Shown here: piece after piece, positions 43,704-52,367 of the stretch
Numbering within the stretch: position 1 is the stretch's first letter
Layout of the letters: the number at the start of each line of letters is the position of its first letter
Source: an uncultured Lachnospiraceae bacterium
GTDB lineage: Bacteria > Bacillota > Clostridia > Lachnospirales > Lachnospiraceae
Reading direction: 5' to 3'
DNA length: 64,000 nucleotides
Assembly: GCA_910577835.1 (NCBI GenBank)
Contig: CAJTOU010000009.1
Location: 16,321-80,320, forward strand
Notes under the pieces: model-generated
What the model saw: the letters and a program-made list of their open reading frames with translations, nothing else
The model's database searches: none
Told to the model about the DNA's origin: nothing
Position numbers and translations under genes: made by a program

Positions 43704-45041
43704 ATGACAAAGCTTCTACATAGAAAGAAGCATTTGACTTCTTTTCAAATGATTATATTAGGGTTTTCCTTTGTAATATTGACAGGAGCCCTGATACTGA
43801 TGCTGCCCATTTCATCAAAAAGCGGCATTATCACTCCATTTAACAAAGCACTGTTTACTTCTACATCTGCTGTATGTGTAACCGGACTGGTGGTATTGGA
43901 TACAGCAAGCTACTGGTCCGGATTTGGTCAGTTTATTATACTGCTTCTTATTCAAATAGGCGGTATGGGAGTAATTACAGTTGGAGTGCTTCTTGCTCTG
44001 CTATCTGGTAAAAAAATCTCACTTATGCAGCGAAATACCATGCAGGAATCAATTGGCGCTCCAAAGGTAGGCGGAATTGTAAGACTTACAAGCTTTATTA
44101 TAAAGGCAACCTTTCTCTTTGAACTGGTCGGCGCGCTTGTTATGATGCCTGTATTCTGCAAGGATTTTGGTATAAAAGGGATATGGATGGCAATTTTTCA
44201 TTCTATTTCCGCTTTTTGTAATGCTGGATTTGATTTAATGGGAACTGTGGAAGCTCCTTTTTCATCACTGACCGCCTATATGGGAAATCCGGTGATTAAT
44301 ATTACAATTATGCTGTTAATTATAATAGGAGGAATTGGATTCTATACATGGGATGATATACGCACCAACAAATATCGGTGGAAACGTTATCGTATGCAAA
44401 GCAAGGTAATTATTGTTACTACTCTGGTTTTATTAATTCTTCCTTCTATCTATTTTTACTGTTTTGAATCTGGAGGACTTTCTACAAGCGAAAAAATATT
44501 AAGCTCTCTGTTTCAGTCAGTCGCCCCTAGAACGGCGGGCTTTAATACAGTGAACCTTGCTCTGTTCAGCGGAGTTGGCCAGTGTATTGTGATTGTCTTA
44601 ATGCTGATTGGCGGTTCGCCCGGCTCTACGGCGGGCGGCATGAAAACAACTACGATAGCTGTATTATTTGCCAACGCAATCGCTGTGTTTCGCAGAAAAG
44701 AAGATACACATTTTTTTGGAAGACGAATTGATGAGAATGTAATCAAAAATGCCTCTACTATTTTGATGTTATATCTCTTTTTATTTGTCAGCGGTGCATT
44801 AATTATCAGCGCTGTGGAAAAAATACCACTGGGAACCTGCATGTTTGAAGCGGCTTCAGCAATGGGAACAGCAGGACTGACACTGGGAATTACCTCCGGA
44901 CTTGGAATCATATCACAAATTATATTAATGATTCTTATGTTTTTTGGCAGAGTAGGAGGATTGACACTTATTTATGCGGCATTTTCAGGAATTGAGAAAA
45001 ACTTTTCCAGACTGCCGCAGGAAAAAATCACAGTCGGTTAA
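43704..45041 (+). CDS. ktrB: Potassium uptake channel subunit, TrkH/KtrB family
   Basis: The 445-residue membrane protein has four pore repeats: TSTSAVCVTGL, ISAFCNAGFDL, VAPRTAGFNTV and ASAMGTAGLTLG, each with the filter glycine. The gating loop GGSPGSTAGGMKTTT is present. It forms the K+ (Na+-coupled) translocating subunit in the cytoplasmic membrane. AAGGGG precedes the ATG. It is followed after 12 bases by its RCK partner. Confidence 0.95.
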   Translation: MTKLLHRKKHLTSFQMIILGFSFVILTGALILMLPISSKSGIITPFNKALFTSTSAVCVTGLVVLDTASYWSGFGQFIILLLIQIGGMGVITVGVLLALLSGKKISLMQRNTMQESIGAPKVGGIVRLTSFIIKATFLFELVGALVMMPVFCKDFGIKGIWMAIFHSISAFCNAGFDLMGTVEAPFSSLTAYMGNPVINITIMLLIIIGGIGFYTWDDIRTNKYRWKRYRMQSKVIIVTTLVLLILPSIYFYCFESGGLSTSEKILSSLFQSVAPRTAGFNTVNLALFSGVGQCIVIVLMLIGGSPGSTAGGMKTTTIAVLFANAIAVFRRKEDTHFFGRRIDENVIKNASTILMLYLFLFVSGALIISAVEKIPLGTCMFEAASAMGTAGLTLGITSGLGIISQIILMILMFFGRVGGLTLIYAAFSGIEKNFSRLPQEKITVG

Positions 45042-45053
45042 GGAGGACTGTCT

Positions 45054-45701
45054 ATGAAAACTATTTTATTAATTGGTATTGGAAATTTTGGAAAACATAT
45101 TGCTTTGGAGCTGAATCGACTGGGGCATGAGATAATGGCAATTGACCAGTCAGAGGAAAGAGTGGCTGAAATTTTACCATATGTTACAAATACACAGATT
45201 GGAAACAGTACAAATATGGAGTTTTTAGAATCACTTGGAGTAAGAAATTTTGATGTGTGTATTGTTACGATTGGGAATGATTTTCAAAGTTCACTTGAAA
45301 CTACTTCTAATTTAAAAGAATTAGGAGCACAGTTGGTAGTTTCGAGGGCTAACAGAGATGTTCATGCGAAATTTCTGCTTCGCAACGGGGCTGACGAGGT
45401 CTTATACCCGCAGAAACAGCTTGCAAAATGGGCAGCTATACGCTATGGTTCAAATCATATTCTTGATTATATAGAATTGGATGAAAGTCATTCTATTTTT
45501 GAGGTATCAGTGCCAAAGGCGTGGTGCAACAAAAGTATCGGACAGGTGGATATCCGGAAAAAATATAAGATAAATATTATGGCTGTGAAAAGAGATGGAA
45601 AAATGGATTTGACTATAACACCTGACACAGTGCTTGAAGAAGATATGACTATGCTGGTACTTGGAGAATATAAGGCTTTACAAAAATGTTTTCATATATA
45701 A
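45054..45701 (+). CDS. ktrA: Potassium uptake regulatory subunit, TrkA/KtrA family
   Basis: The 215-residue cytoplasmic protein has an RCK N-domain (IGIGNFGKHIALELNRLGHE, residues about 7-26, a nucleotide-binding Rossmann loop, and VSRANRDVHAKFLLRNGADE) and an RCK C-domain (about 135-215) that may bind c-di-AMP as in other KtrA proteins. It forms the gating ring of KtrB. TAAGGAGGACTGTCT precedes the ATG, and the TAA belongs to ktrB. Confidence 0.95.
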   Translation: MKTILLIGIGNFGKHIALELNRLGHEIMAIDQSEERVAEILPYVTNTQIGNSTNMEFLESLGVRNFDVCIVTIGNDFQSSLETTSNLKELGAQLVVSRANRDVHAKFLLRNGADEVLYPQKQLAKWAAIRYGSNHILDYIELDESHSIFEVSVPKAWCNKSIGQVDIRKKYKINIMAVKRDGKMDLTITPDTVLEEDMTMLVLGEYKALQKCFHI

Positions 45702-45747
45702 AATATCAGTTTTGTAAAGACATATAAGAATAAATATTGAACTGAAT

Positions 45748-45844
45748 GGGACTGTCCCAAAATAGCAGTTATATACAATAATGATATTCAGACCTTATGA
45801 GGCTCGGCACATATTGTATATAAGCTGCATTTTGCAACAGTCCC
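45748..45844. repeat. Palindromic intergenic repeat, copy 2 (divergent)
   Basis: The ends GGGACTGT and ACAGTCCC pair, and a second stem (GCAGTTATATACAATA with TATTGTATATAAGCTGC) lies inside. The interior differs from copies 1 and 3, but ends, size and location at an operon end are shared. It sits between the convergent ktrA and MATE genes. Confidence 0.75.
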
Positions 45845-45935
45845 AGACTATTTAAAAATTCACCATCTAAACTGCCAATCACTCAGTTTCACTTAAAGCA
45901 AAAGCTTTTATTATGCAACTTTTCATTGGTTTATA

Positions 45936-47270
45936 TTAATGTGTTATATTATTCAGCCATTTATATGTCTTATATCTCCATGCACTTATAGGTATTTTCA
46001 ATATCTCATCACTCAGCAGAATCACATAGACAACCATCACCGGCAGTTTTATGATAAATGCAGCTACAAATCCTATTAGAATAGAAACACACCACATACA
46101 TCCTACATCAATATAAAGCCCTATCTTTGTGTCTCCGCCGGCCCGAAATACACCTACTATCATGGTGGTATTAAAAGTCTGCGCAATAACAAAATATGCC
46201 ATAACCAACATCATAAGCGATAAATACTGCTCTGCTGTGTCAGTGAGCTCCATTGTCATCATGGCAATCGGCCTTGCGATAAGAACAACTAGACTTCCGA
46301 TAAAGCCGCTGATAATACTCATTTTTACAAATTTACTGCCATATTCTCTCGCCCTTTTCTCATTTCCTTCCCCTATTGTTTTTCCAAGCATAATCGCTGT
46401 GGCGCTCGCAATTCCAAAGGACATTACCATGGCAAGCTGCCGGACTACCTGCGTTACGGAATTTGCCGCTACGGCTGCACTTCCCATATGGCCAAGAATC
46501 GCTGTAATGGTAGAGCAGCCAAGTCCCCACATTAATTCATTTACAATCACAGGTCCTGAAAATTTTATAAAGTCTTTAAGAAGCATTTTATTTTCCGTTT
46601 TGAAAAAGTGAAACTGAAAACGAAAAACATCATTTATTTTTCTGTCATATAAAATAACCATAAGCAGTTCTATGGCAATCGCTGCTACTGTTCCAACGGC
46701 GGCGCCTCTGATTCCCATCTGAGGTTTTCCGAATATCAGAATAGCATTAATAATTACGTTTACAATCAATCCGGTTAAATATACAACTGTTGATATTTTT
46801 ACACGCTCCACACTTCGCATAATATTCAAATAAACAATATTTACTGCCATAATCACATAAGAAATACCCACGATTTGCAGATATTTGCCACCTTGTGTTA
46901 TAACCTCCGCGTCGTTGGTGAGTATATGCATAATTGCTCTTGGAAACAGTAAAGTTACAGTGGTAAATACTGCTCCTATGGCAAGTGAGAACTTAAGCGC
47001 AATTCCAAGCACCTTTTCAATTGTACGCACATCGCCTTTTCCCCAATATTGGGCTACCAGTACAGAAGCGCCCGATGTAATGCCAAATAAAATAAGGCTC
47101 ATTACAAACTGTACCTGACTGCCAAGAGAGGCACCTGAGAGTACCTTTTCACCTACCCGCCCAAGCATAATTACATCGGTAGATGAAATTCCTACGTTTA
47201 CAAGATTCTGAAGCGCCATTGGGATTACAAGTGACATTACTGATTTATAAAAATTTCTGTTTTCTTGCAT
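45936..47270 (-). CDS. MATE family efflux transporter
   Basis: The 444-residue protein has 12 hydrophobic segments in two related halves. MATE features include VIPMALQNLVNVGISSTDVI, GRVGEKVLSGASLGSQVQF and the mid-protein FIKFSGPVIVNELMWGLG that begins the second half. It exports cationic compounds using an ion gradient. The start has AAGGTAATATA just upstream, part of a 13-bp repeat array. It is monocistronic and convergent with ktrA. Confidence 0.93.
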   Translation of the reverse strand: MQENRNFYKSVMSLVIPMALQNLVNVGISSTDVIMLGRVGEKVLSGASLGSQVQFVMSLILFGITSGASVLVAQYWGKGDVRTIEKVLGIALKFSLAIGAVFTTVTLLFPRAIMHILTNDAEVITQGGKYLQIVGISYVIMAVNIVYLNIMRSVERVKISTVVYLTGLIVNVIINAILIFGKPQMGIRGAAVGTVAAIAIELLMVILYDRKINDVFRFQFHFFKTENKMLLKDFIKFSGPVIVNELMWGLGCSTITAILGHMGSAAVAANSVTQVVRQLAMVMSFGIASATAIMLGKTIGEGNEKRAREYGSKFVKMSIISGFIGSLVVLIARPIAMMTMELTDTAEQYLSLMMLVMAYFVIAQTFNTTMIVGVFRAGGDTKIGLYIDVGCMWCVSILIGFVAAFIIKLPVMVVYVILLSDEILKIPISAWRYKTYKWLNNITH

Positions 47271-47274
47271 ATTA

Positions 47275-47346
47275 TATTACCTTATTGTGTTACCTTATTG
47301 TGTTACCTTGTTATATTATCTTGTTGTGTTACCTTGTTATCATATC
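47275..47346. repeat. 13-bp tandem repeat directly upstream of the MATE gene
   Basis: About six 13-bp units of the form TTATTGTGTTACC (variants TTGTTATATTATC and TTGTTGTGTTACC) run without gaps up to 5 bases before the start codon. On the coding strand each unit contains AAGGTAAC, so the last unit supplies the ribosome site. Confidence 0.85.
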
Positions 47347-47465
47347 TGTCATTACATTTGGTTATCATACCATTTTATTTGCAATTCAGCTCCAAACATA
47401 TTTATCAAACTACCACTCTTTTCTTAATTTGTCAAGCAGCATAATTAGATGATAAATTTATTGCC

Positions 47466-47483
47466 CATAGCCATAAGGCTATG
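47466..47483 (-). terminator. Hairpin after the toxin gene
   Basis: CATAGCC-ATAA-GGCTATG forms a 7-bp stem about 40 bases after the yafQ stop. The following tract is AT-rich (GGGCAATAAATTT) but not a clean T run. Confidence 0.4.
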
Positions 47484-47522
47484 AGCATAGTATAATAGAA
47501 TTTACTATGAATATAGTATGTT

Positions 47523-47801
47523 TTATTTTCCAAATAAATCAACGCGACTTCCAGTAGCAGTAGCTGAAAGAATAAGCGTATCTTCAAAAATTTGATACAT
47601 AAGTAGCCAATCTGGCTCTATATGACATTCCCGAAAATCATGAAGATTATCTGTAAGCTGATGGTCTCTATACTGAATTGGCAATGGATTTCCAGTTGAA
47701 AGCAAAAAGAGTACATTTACAAGTTTATTTAAATCTTTTCCTCGTTTTTTCATTAACTTGACATCTTTTTTCATTCGATTTGTATAAACAATTTTATACA
47801 T
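47523..47801 (-). CDS. yafQ: Type II toxin, YafQ/RelE family
   Basis: The 92-residue protein is an mRNA interferase of the RelE superfamily. It has YTNRMKKDVKLMKKRGKDL at the N-terminus, then DHQLTDNLHDFRECHIEPDW and LLMYQIFEDTLIL, the YafQ pattern with the catalytic-region histidines and the closing GSRVDLF. GGAGG of the antitoxin's last codons is its ribosome site, and the gap to the antitoxin is 3 bases. It would cleave mRNA on the ribosome unless bound by DinJ. Confidence 0.92.
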   Translation of the reverse strand: MYKIVYTNRMKKDVKLMKKRGKDLNKLVNVLFLLSTGNPLPIQYRDHQLTDNLHDFRECHIEPDWLLMYQIFEDTLILSATATGSRVDLFGK

Positions 47802-47804
47802 GGA

Positions 47805-48068
47805 CTAATCCTCCAACATAGAGGCAACAGCATCTGCAGCATTGTCAAAAGGACCATTAAGATTCCTTTGATATCTGCTGTCATAGACAGCTTCTTGAAG
47901 TGAATCAGGAATAGCTTTGTGTTGCACAGAAAATGGAATTCCGGCATTTTCAATAGAAGCATTTAAAAAGATACGAATTGCTGTTGATGTATCTAAGCCA
48001 AGACTGGAAAAAAGTATATCTGCTTGTTTTTTTAAAGTATCGTCAATACGAATTTGTAATGTAGCCAT
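47805..48068 (-). CDS. dinJ: Type II antitoxin, RelB/DinJ family
   Basis: The 87-residue protein begins MATLQIRIDDTLKKQADILF with the ribbon-helix-helix DNA-binding fold, then SSLGLDTSTAIRIFLNASIE and a C-terminal toxin-binding tail. The ATG at 48066-48068 has a perfect GGAGGTGCAAT upstream; an open frame continues upstream without a start signal. It neutralises YafQ and represses the operon, probably at the TACTATATAAGTA dyad in its promoter. Confidence 0.93.
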   Translation of the reverse strand: MATLQIRIDDTLKKQADILFSSLGLDTSTAIRIFLNASIENAGIPFSVQHKAIPDSLQEAVYDSRYQRNLNGPFDNAADAVASMLED

Positions 48069-48096
48069 ATTGCACCTCCATTTATTTTCTGGAATA

Positions 48097-48125
48097 ATTG
48101 TACTATATAAGTAATAGAAAAGCAA
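48097..48125 (-). promoter_or_regulatory. dinJ-yafQ promoter with autoregulatory dyad
   Basis: On the minus strand TTGCTT (48120-48125) and TACAAT (48097-48102) are 17 bases apart. A near-palindrome, TACTATATAAGTA, lies between them, where a DinJ dimer would compete with RNA polymerase. Confidence 0.5.
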
Positions 48126-48145
48126 TGATAATAGCGGCCCAGTTT

Positions 48146-48466
48146 TTAATCCTCTCTGATATATTCTGCATATACATTTCTCCAAGCAATTTCTACCCAA
48201 TACTCTGAACCATCTCGAAGTCTTCCAAGCAATTTATATTGATACATTTCCCTACGAATTAACTCTATATCATTAAATGCAATATGTGACCTGATAATTT
48301 CGTTTATTTCTTTTTCTGTATATTTCCTATTTTCTTCCATTTGTCTTACAATTTTTATAAGAACAATAATTCTCATTGGTTTTTTAGATGGGTATTGTAG
48401 TAATTTCCCATTAGAATCAAAATAATTATCCAATTTTTTATTATATATTTGAATAGACTTTTCCAT
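48146..48466 (-). CDS. DUF2087 domain protein
   Basis: The 106-residue protein has the DUF2087 pattern: LDNYFDSNGKLLQYPSKKPM, then MRIIVLIKIVRQMEENRKYTEKEINEII and the closing RREMYQYKLLGRLRDGSEYW. The family is small, often fused to helix-turn-helix regulators or alone, and of unknown role; a winged-helix-like fold is thought likely. GGAGAG precedes the ATG. It lies just upstream of the dinJ promoter on the same strand. No partner is evident. Confidence 0.75.
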   Translation of the reverse strand: MEKSIQIYNKKLDNYFDSNGKLLQYPSKKPMRIIVLIKIVRQMEENRKYTEKEINEIIRSHIAFNDIELIRREMYQYKLLGRLRDGSEYWVEIAWRNVYAEYIRED

Positions 48467-49364
48467 AATTTCTCTCCATAAAATATCTTATTGTTAAATT
48501 GTTTGATTTTACTATTTTACCATAAACGCACACATAATTCCATTAATTTTTACTTAATCTTCATTTATCCTGTTTCATTCAATCATCATCTGTCTTGTCC
48601 GTTCCCTCTGCCCGGTGCTGACTGCCCTCGGCTTGCGGTAGCTGACGTGTGACTTCGAAAAGGAATAGGTCTAAAATAGCTACAATTCTTTGATATTTCA
48701 CGTCTACATCCATTTCTCTCAAAAAACTTCAAACTCCCTATATCTTTTTTTCAAAAAATATTATATAATATCCCTATCAATACCGCTCTGTCAGCAACAT
48801 ATATATGGCAGGGAACGTGAAAATTATACAGGAGGGAATTAAGTAACTGAAATTATGAAAAAATGTAGACAAAAATGTCTAAAGATACCTAAAATCCAAG
48901 GTATAGCTTGTGCTGGCTTTATAGCAGGCGGAGTTGCAAAAATGAATCTCTTATCAGTTGAAACAGACTGATATAACAAAGATGTAGAAATCTGTGGTGC
49001 AACTGGTCAATGGTTAAGTCCCAAAAAGCAAGGGCAAATCATGCAGCCGGTGCTTGCGCTGACTGCCTAATAATGTAACCAGCCAAAGGCTGATTACCAA
49101 AAAATCTAGGAAAGGAAAAACTAATTAGATGAAAACCCATAAAAGCACACAGACAAGTGAATTTGGGTATGTACCGATGGCTCAGGTCATTAATCTTGAT
49201 TGATGACATTAGTCGGGAATTTACGACTGTGGAGTGTACAAGAACTTGTGAGTAGTTGCAGTTTAACAAAAGCATACACGAAGAAACAGTAAGGTAAAAT
49301 CGTGAGATTTACCCGAATCATCTAGCATATATATTTTGTATATGTTTTTAGTAGCAGGGAGCAT
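48467..49364. other. 0.9-kb gene-poor region, apparently decayed mobile DNA
   Basis: No intact gene is seen. A GC-rich patch (about 48598-48660) contrasts with its AT-rich surroundings; on the minus strand it reads as a broken frame RSHTSATASRGQSAPGRG. From 48780 to 49320 short fragments in several frames occur: a 38-residue frame at 48855, a hairpin GTAACCAGCC-AAA-GGCTGATTAC at 49074-49096, and KTHKSTQTSEFGYVPMAQVI at about 49133-49190. The stretch looks like scrambled remains of an insertion sequence, but I could not name it. The final 40 bases include the leader of the EF-G-like gene. Confidence 0.5.
48855..48971 (+). CDS. Possible 38-residue peptide
   Basis: An ATG-started frame encodes a basic Cys-containing N-terminus (MKKCRQKCLKIPKIQGIACA) followed by a short hydrophobic segment GFIAGGVAKM. 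The nearest GGAGGG is about 19 bases upstream, too far for a normal ribosome site. It may be a gene fragment. Confidence 0.22.
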   Translation: MKKCRQKCLKIPKIQGIACAGFIAGGVAKMNLLSVETD

Positions 49365-51434
49365 ATGAAAGTTTACACAACAGACAATATCCGCAACGTA
49401 GTGCTGCTCGGTCATGGAGGCAGCGGTAAGACTTCTCTTGTAGAAGCAATGGCGTATCTTACAAACGCCGTCAGTCGTATGGGAAAGGTAACGGCTGGAA
49501 ATACTGTCAGCGATTACCGTAAGGAAGAACAAAAACGTCATTTCTCTATCGGACTGTCAATGGTTCCTATTGAATGGAATCAGACAAAAATCAATCTCTT
49601 GGATACCCCCGGCTATCTGGATTTCGTCGGAGAGGCAGAAGCGGCCGCAGCCGCAGCAGACTCCGCAGTTATCTGCGTATCAGGAAAGGAAGGTGTGGAA
49701 GAGGGCACAAAAAAAGCATGGGAGCTGTGTGAAAAATATAATCTCCCACGTATCTTCTTTGTAACAGATATGGATATCGACAATGCCAGCTTCCGTCAGG
49801 TAGTGGAGGATTTAAAGGCATTGTACGGAAAGAAAATCGCACCGTTTCATCTTCCAATTCGCCAGAACGAAAAGTTTGTCGGCTATATAAATGTAATCAG
49901 CCGCTCCGGACATAAATGGAAGCCTGACGGCACAGTGGAACCATTTGAAATACCGGAATACTCTGTCGCCAATATGGACTTATGCAGAGAAGCACTGGTG
50001 GAGGCCGTTGCAGAGACAAGCGATGAATTTATGGACCGCTATTTTGGCGGTGATGAATTTTCAGAAGCGGAAATCCGCGCCGCATTAAAACAAAACGTAG
50101 CAGAGGGCAGTGTAATTCCAATTACCATGGGTTCAAGTATACTTGTACAGGGAATATATACTTTATTAGACGATATCGTAAAATATCTTCCAAGTCCTCA
50201 AAAACGTACCTGTACAGGCATTAACATGCGGACAAAGGAATTATTCGAGGCAAATTATGATTTTTACAAGGCAAAATCTGCCTATATATTTAAAACAATT
50301 GTGGACCCGTTTATCGGAAAATATTCTTTTATCAAGGTCTGCTCAGGCGTTATTAAGACGGGCGACTTAGTCTATAATCAGGATAAGGACCAAGAAGAAA
50401 AGCTGTCAAGACTTTATGTTTTGCAGGGCGGCAAATCAATCGAAGTACCGGAGCTTCATGCAGGAGATATTGGCGCTATCGGCAATCTGTTTAAAGCAAG
50501 AACCGGTGATACCATTTCTACAAAACAGACGCCTGTTTCTTATGCAGAGACAGATTTCTCCGTTCCATATACCTATATGCGCTATCGTGCAGTGAAAAAA
50601 GGCGATGAAGACAAAATTTCACAGGCATTGCAAAAATTAACACATGAGGACAGGACTATGCGCTATGTCAATGATGCTGAAAACAGACAGCTTCTTTTGT
50701 ATGGAATGGGAGATTTGCATATTGAAGTGCTGGCAAGCAGACTGCTTCAGGAATACAAGGTCGAAATAACGCTTGAAAAACCAAAGGTTGCCTATAAGGA
50801 AACCATTATCGGAAAATCGGATGTGGAAGCAAAATATAAAAAGCAGTCCGGCGGACACGGACAATACGGACATGTAAAAATGAAGTTTTCTTCTTCTGGA
50901 AATCTGGAGGAGCCATTTACATTTTCACAGACAGTTGTCGGCGGAAGTGTTCCAAAAACATATTTTCCGGCAGTTGAAAAGGGACTTGAGGAATCTGTAA
51001 AGAAGGGACCACTTGCAGGATATCCGGTAGTAGGTGTAGACGCTGTACTGTATGACGGTTCTTATCACTCGGTAGATTCTTCTGAACTGGCATTTAAAAT
51101 GGCTGCTATGCAGGCTTTTAAGGATGGATTTTTAAAAGCAAAGCCTGTTTTGCTTGAACCGATTATGACTTTATATATAGAAACTCCTGATAATTATACC
51201 GGAGATATTATGGGTGATTTAAACAGAAGACGGGCACGCGTGCTTGGCATGACACCGACTAAAGGCGGAAAGCAGGAAATTATGGCGGAGATTCCAGAAA
51301 GTGAATTGTATGGATATTGCACAAAGCTGCGTTCTATTACAGGCGGAGCCGGAGATTACCGCTATGAATTTGTTCGGTATGAGCGCTGTCCACAGGAAAT
51401 TCAGGATAGAGAAGTTCAAGAAAGCAAGGGATAG
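49365..51434 (+). CDS. Elongation factor G paralogue (EF-G2-like GTPase)
   Basis: The 689-residue translational GTPase has the EF-G domain order: P-loop GHGGSGKT (16-23), DTPG (80-83), domain II (about 290-375), III, IV with SGGHGQYGHVKMKFS, and V (VLEPIMTLYIETPDNYTGDI). The G4 motif, normally NKxD, is TDMD (134-137), so nucleotide specificity may differ from EF-G. Such EF-G2 paralogues are common in Clostridia and are not the main translocase; no rpsL/rpsG or tuf lies nearby, which supports a paralogue. GGGAG precedes the ATG by only 3 bases. The TauE-like gene follows after 9 bases. Confidence 0.88.
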   Translation: MKVYTTDNIRNVVLLGHGGSGKTSLVEAMAYLTNAVSRMGKVTAGNTVSDYRKEEQKRHFSIGLSMVPIEWNQTKINLLDTPGYLDFVGEAEAAAAAADSAVICVSGKEGVEEGTKKAWELCEKYNLPRIFFVTDMDIDNASFRQVVEDLKALYGKKIAPFHLPIRQNEKFVGYINVISRSGHKWKPDGTVEPFEIPEYSVANMDLCREALVEAVAETSDEFMDRYFGGDEFSEAEIRAALKQNVAEGSVIPITMGSSILVQGIYTLLDDIVKYLPSPQKRTCTGINMRTKELFEANYDFYKAKSAYIFKTIVDPFIGKYSFIKVCSGVIKTGDLVYNQDKDQEEKLSRLYVLQGGKSIEVPELHAGDIGAIGNLFKARTGDTISTKQTPVSYAETDFSVPYTYMRYRAVKKGDEDKISQALQKLTHEDRTMRYVNDAENRQLLLYGMGDLHIEVLASRLLQEYKVEITLEKPKVAYKETIIGKSDVEAKYKKQSGGHGQYGHVKMKFSSSGNLEEPFTFSQTVVGGSVPKTYFPAVEKGLEESVKKGPLAGYPVVGVDAVLYDGSYHSVDSSELAFKMAAMQAFKDGFLKAKPVLLEPIMTLYIETPDNYTGDIMGDLNRRRARVLGMTPTKGGKQEIMAEIPESELYGYCTKLRSITGGAGDYRYEFVRYERCPQEIQDREVQESKG

Positions 51435-51443
51435 GAGTTTCTT

Positions 51444-52232
51444 ATGATTCTGCTTATATGTTATTTCGTCACCTTTTTTGCCTGCTGCATTGGAACTATC
51501 TGTGGAATGGGCGGCGGAATTATTATCAAGCCGATTCTTGACGCTACGGGAATAATGACAGTATCTACGATTACTTTTCTGTCAGGCTGTACCGTAATCG
51601 CCATGACCTGCTGGAGCGTAGGAAAAACACTGATTCGCGGAGAATCTGTTATTGATGTGAGAAATACAACCTTTCTGGCCGTCGGTGCTGCGATTGGGGG
51701 AATTATTGGAAAAGAGCTCTATTCTGCTACTGCTGCCCGCTTTTCCAATCCTGATACAGCCGGCGGCGTTCAGGCTGCTTTCCTCTTTGCCGCAACGCTG
51801 GCTACCTTTATCTATACTTTAAACAAGGATAAAATCAAATCAAAACGGGTAGATTCTCCTGTTATCAGCATATTGATTGGACTGATTCTCGGCATACTCG
51901 GCGCTTTTCTCGGAATCGGCGGAGGCCCGTTTAATGTGGCGGTTTTATATTATTTCTTTTCCATGCAGACAAAAAAAGCCACTCAGAACAGCCTGTATAT
52001 TGTATTATTCAGTCAGGCTGCCAGTACATTTAAAACCATGGCATTTAACGGAATACCAAATTTTGACATTACACTTCTTATTGGCATGATACTGTTTGGA
52101 ATCATTGGAAGCGAAATAGGCAGGTGTATTAATACAAAAATTGATGACAAACAGGCTACTTATTTATTTGAAGGAGCCATGATTTTAATTATGGGCATTA
52201 ATGTCTATAATGTGATAAAATTTATGATGTAA
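51444..52232 (+). CDS. TauE/SafE (TSUP) family anion transporter
   Basis: The 262-residue membrane protein has about eight helices and the repeated TSUP signature: GTICGMGGGIIIKPILD near residue 16-32 and GAFLGIGGGPFNVAV near 154-168. Members export or import sulfite, sulfonates or related anions. TAGGAG precedes the ATG within the stop of the EF-G-like gene. Its position just before the siroheme reductase gene suggests sulfite movement. Substrate is inferred from context only. Confidence 0.88.
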   Translation: MILLICYFVTFFACCIGTICGMGGGIIIKPILDATGIMTVSTITFLSGCTVIAMTCWSVGKTLIRGESVIDVRNTTFLAVGAAIGGIIGKELYSATAARFSNPDTAGGVQAAFLFAATLATFIYTLNKDKIKSKRVDSPVISILIGLILGILGAFLGIGGGPFNVAVLYYFFSMQTKKATQNSLYIVLFSQAASTFKTMAFNGIPNFDITLLIGMILFGIIGSEIGRCINTKIDDKQATYLFEGAMILIMGINVYNVIKFMM

Positions 52233-52287
52233 TATATTTTACAAGAAACTTCGTTTATAAGGTAGCTTAGTTTACATAATAACTAAC

Positions 52288-52317
52288 TTTACAATATAAT
52301 CAAGTCTATAATATAAT
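52288..52317 (+). promoter_or_regulatory. Candidate promoter of the siroheme reductase gene
   Basis: TTTACA (52288-52293) and TATAAT (52312-52317) are 18 bases apart in a 135-base AT-rich gap. A strong GGAGG follows before the ATG. Confidence 0.45.
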
Positions 52318-52367
52318 TATATTTACGATACAATTTAACTTTTTATATAATTTTTCAGGAGGATTTT

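Noticed and set aside
48780-49330. Group II intron or HEARO-type large RNA
   Set aside because: No GTGCG-type intron start, no domain V hairpin and no reverse transcriptase or HNH gene were found, so only decayed DNA is claimed.
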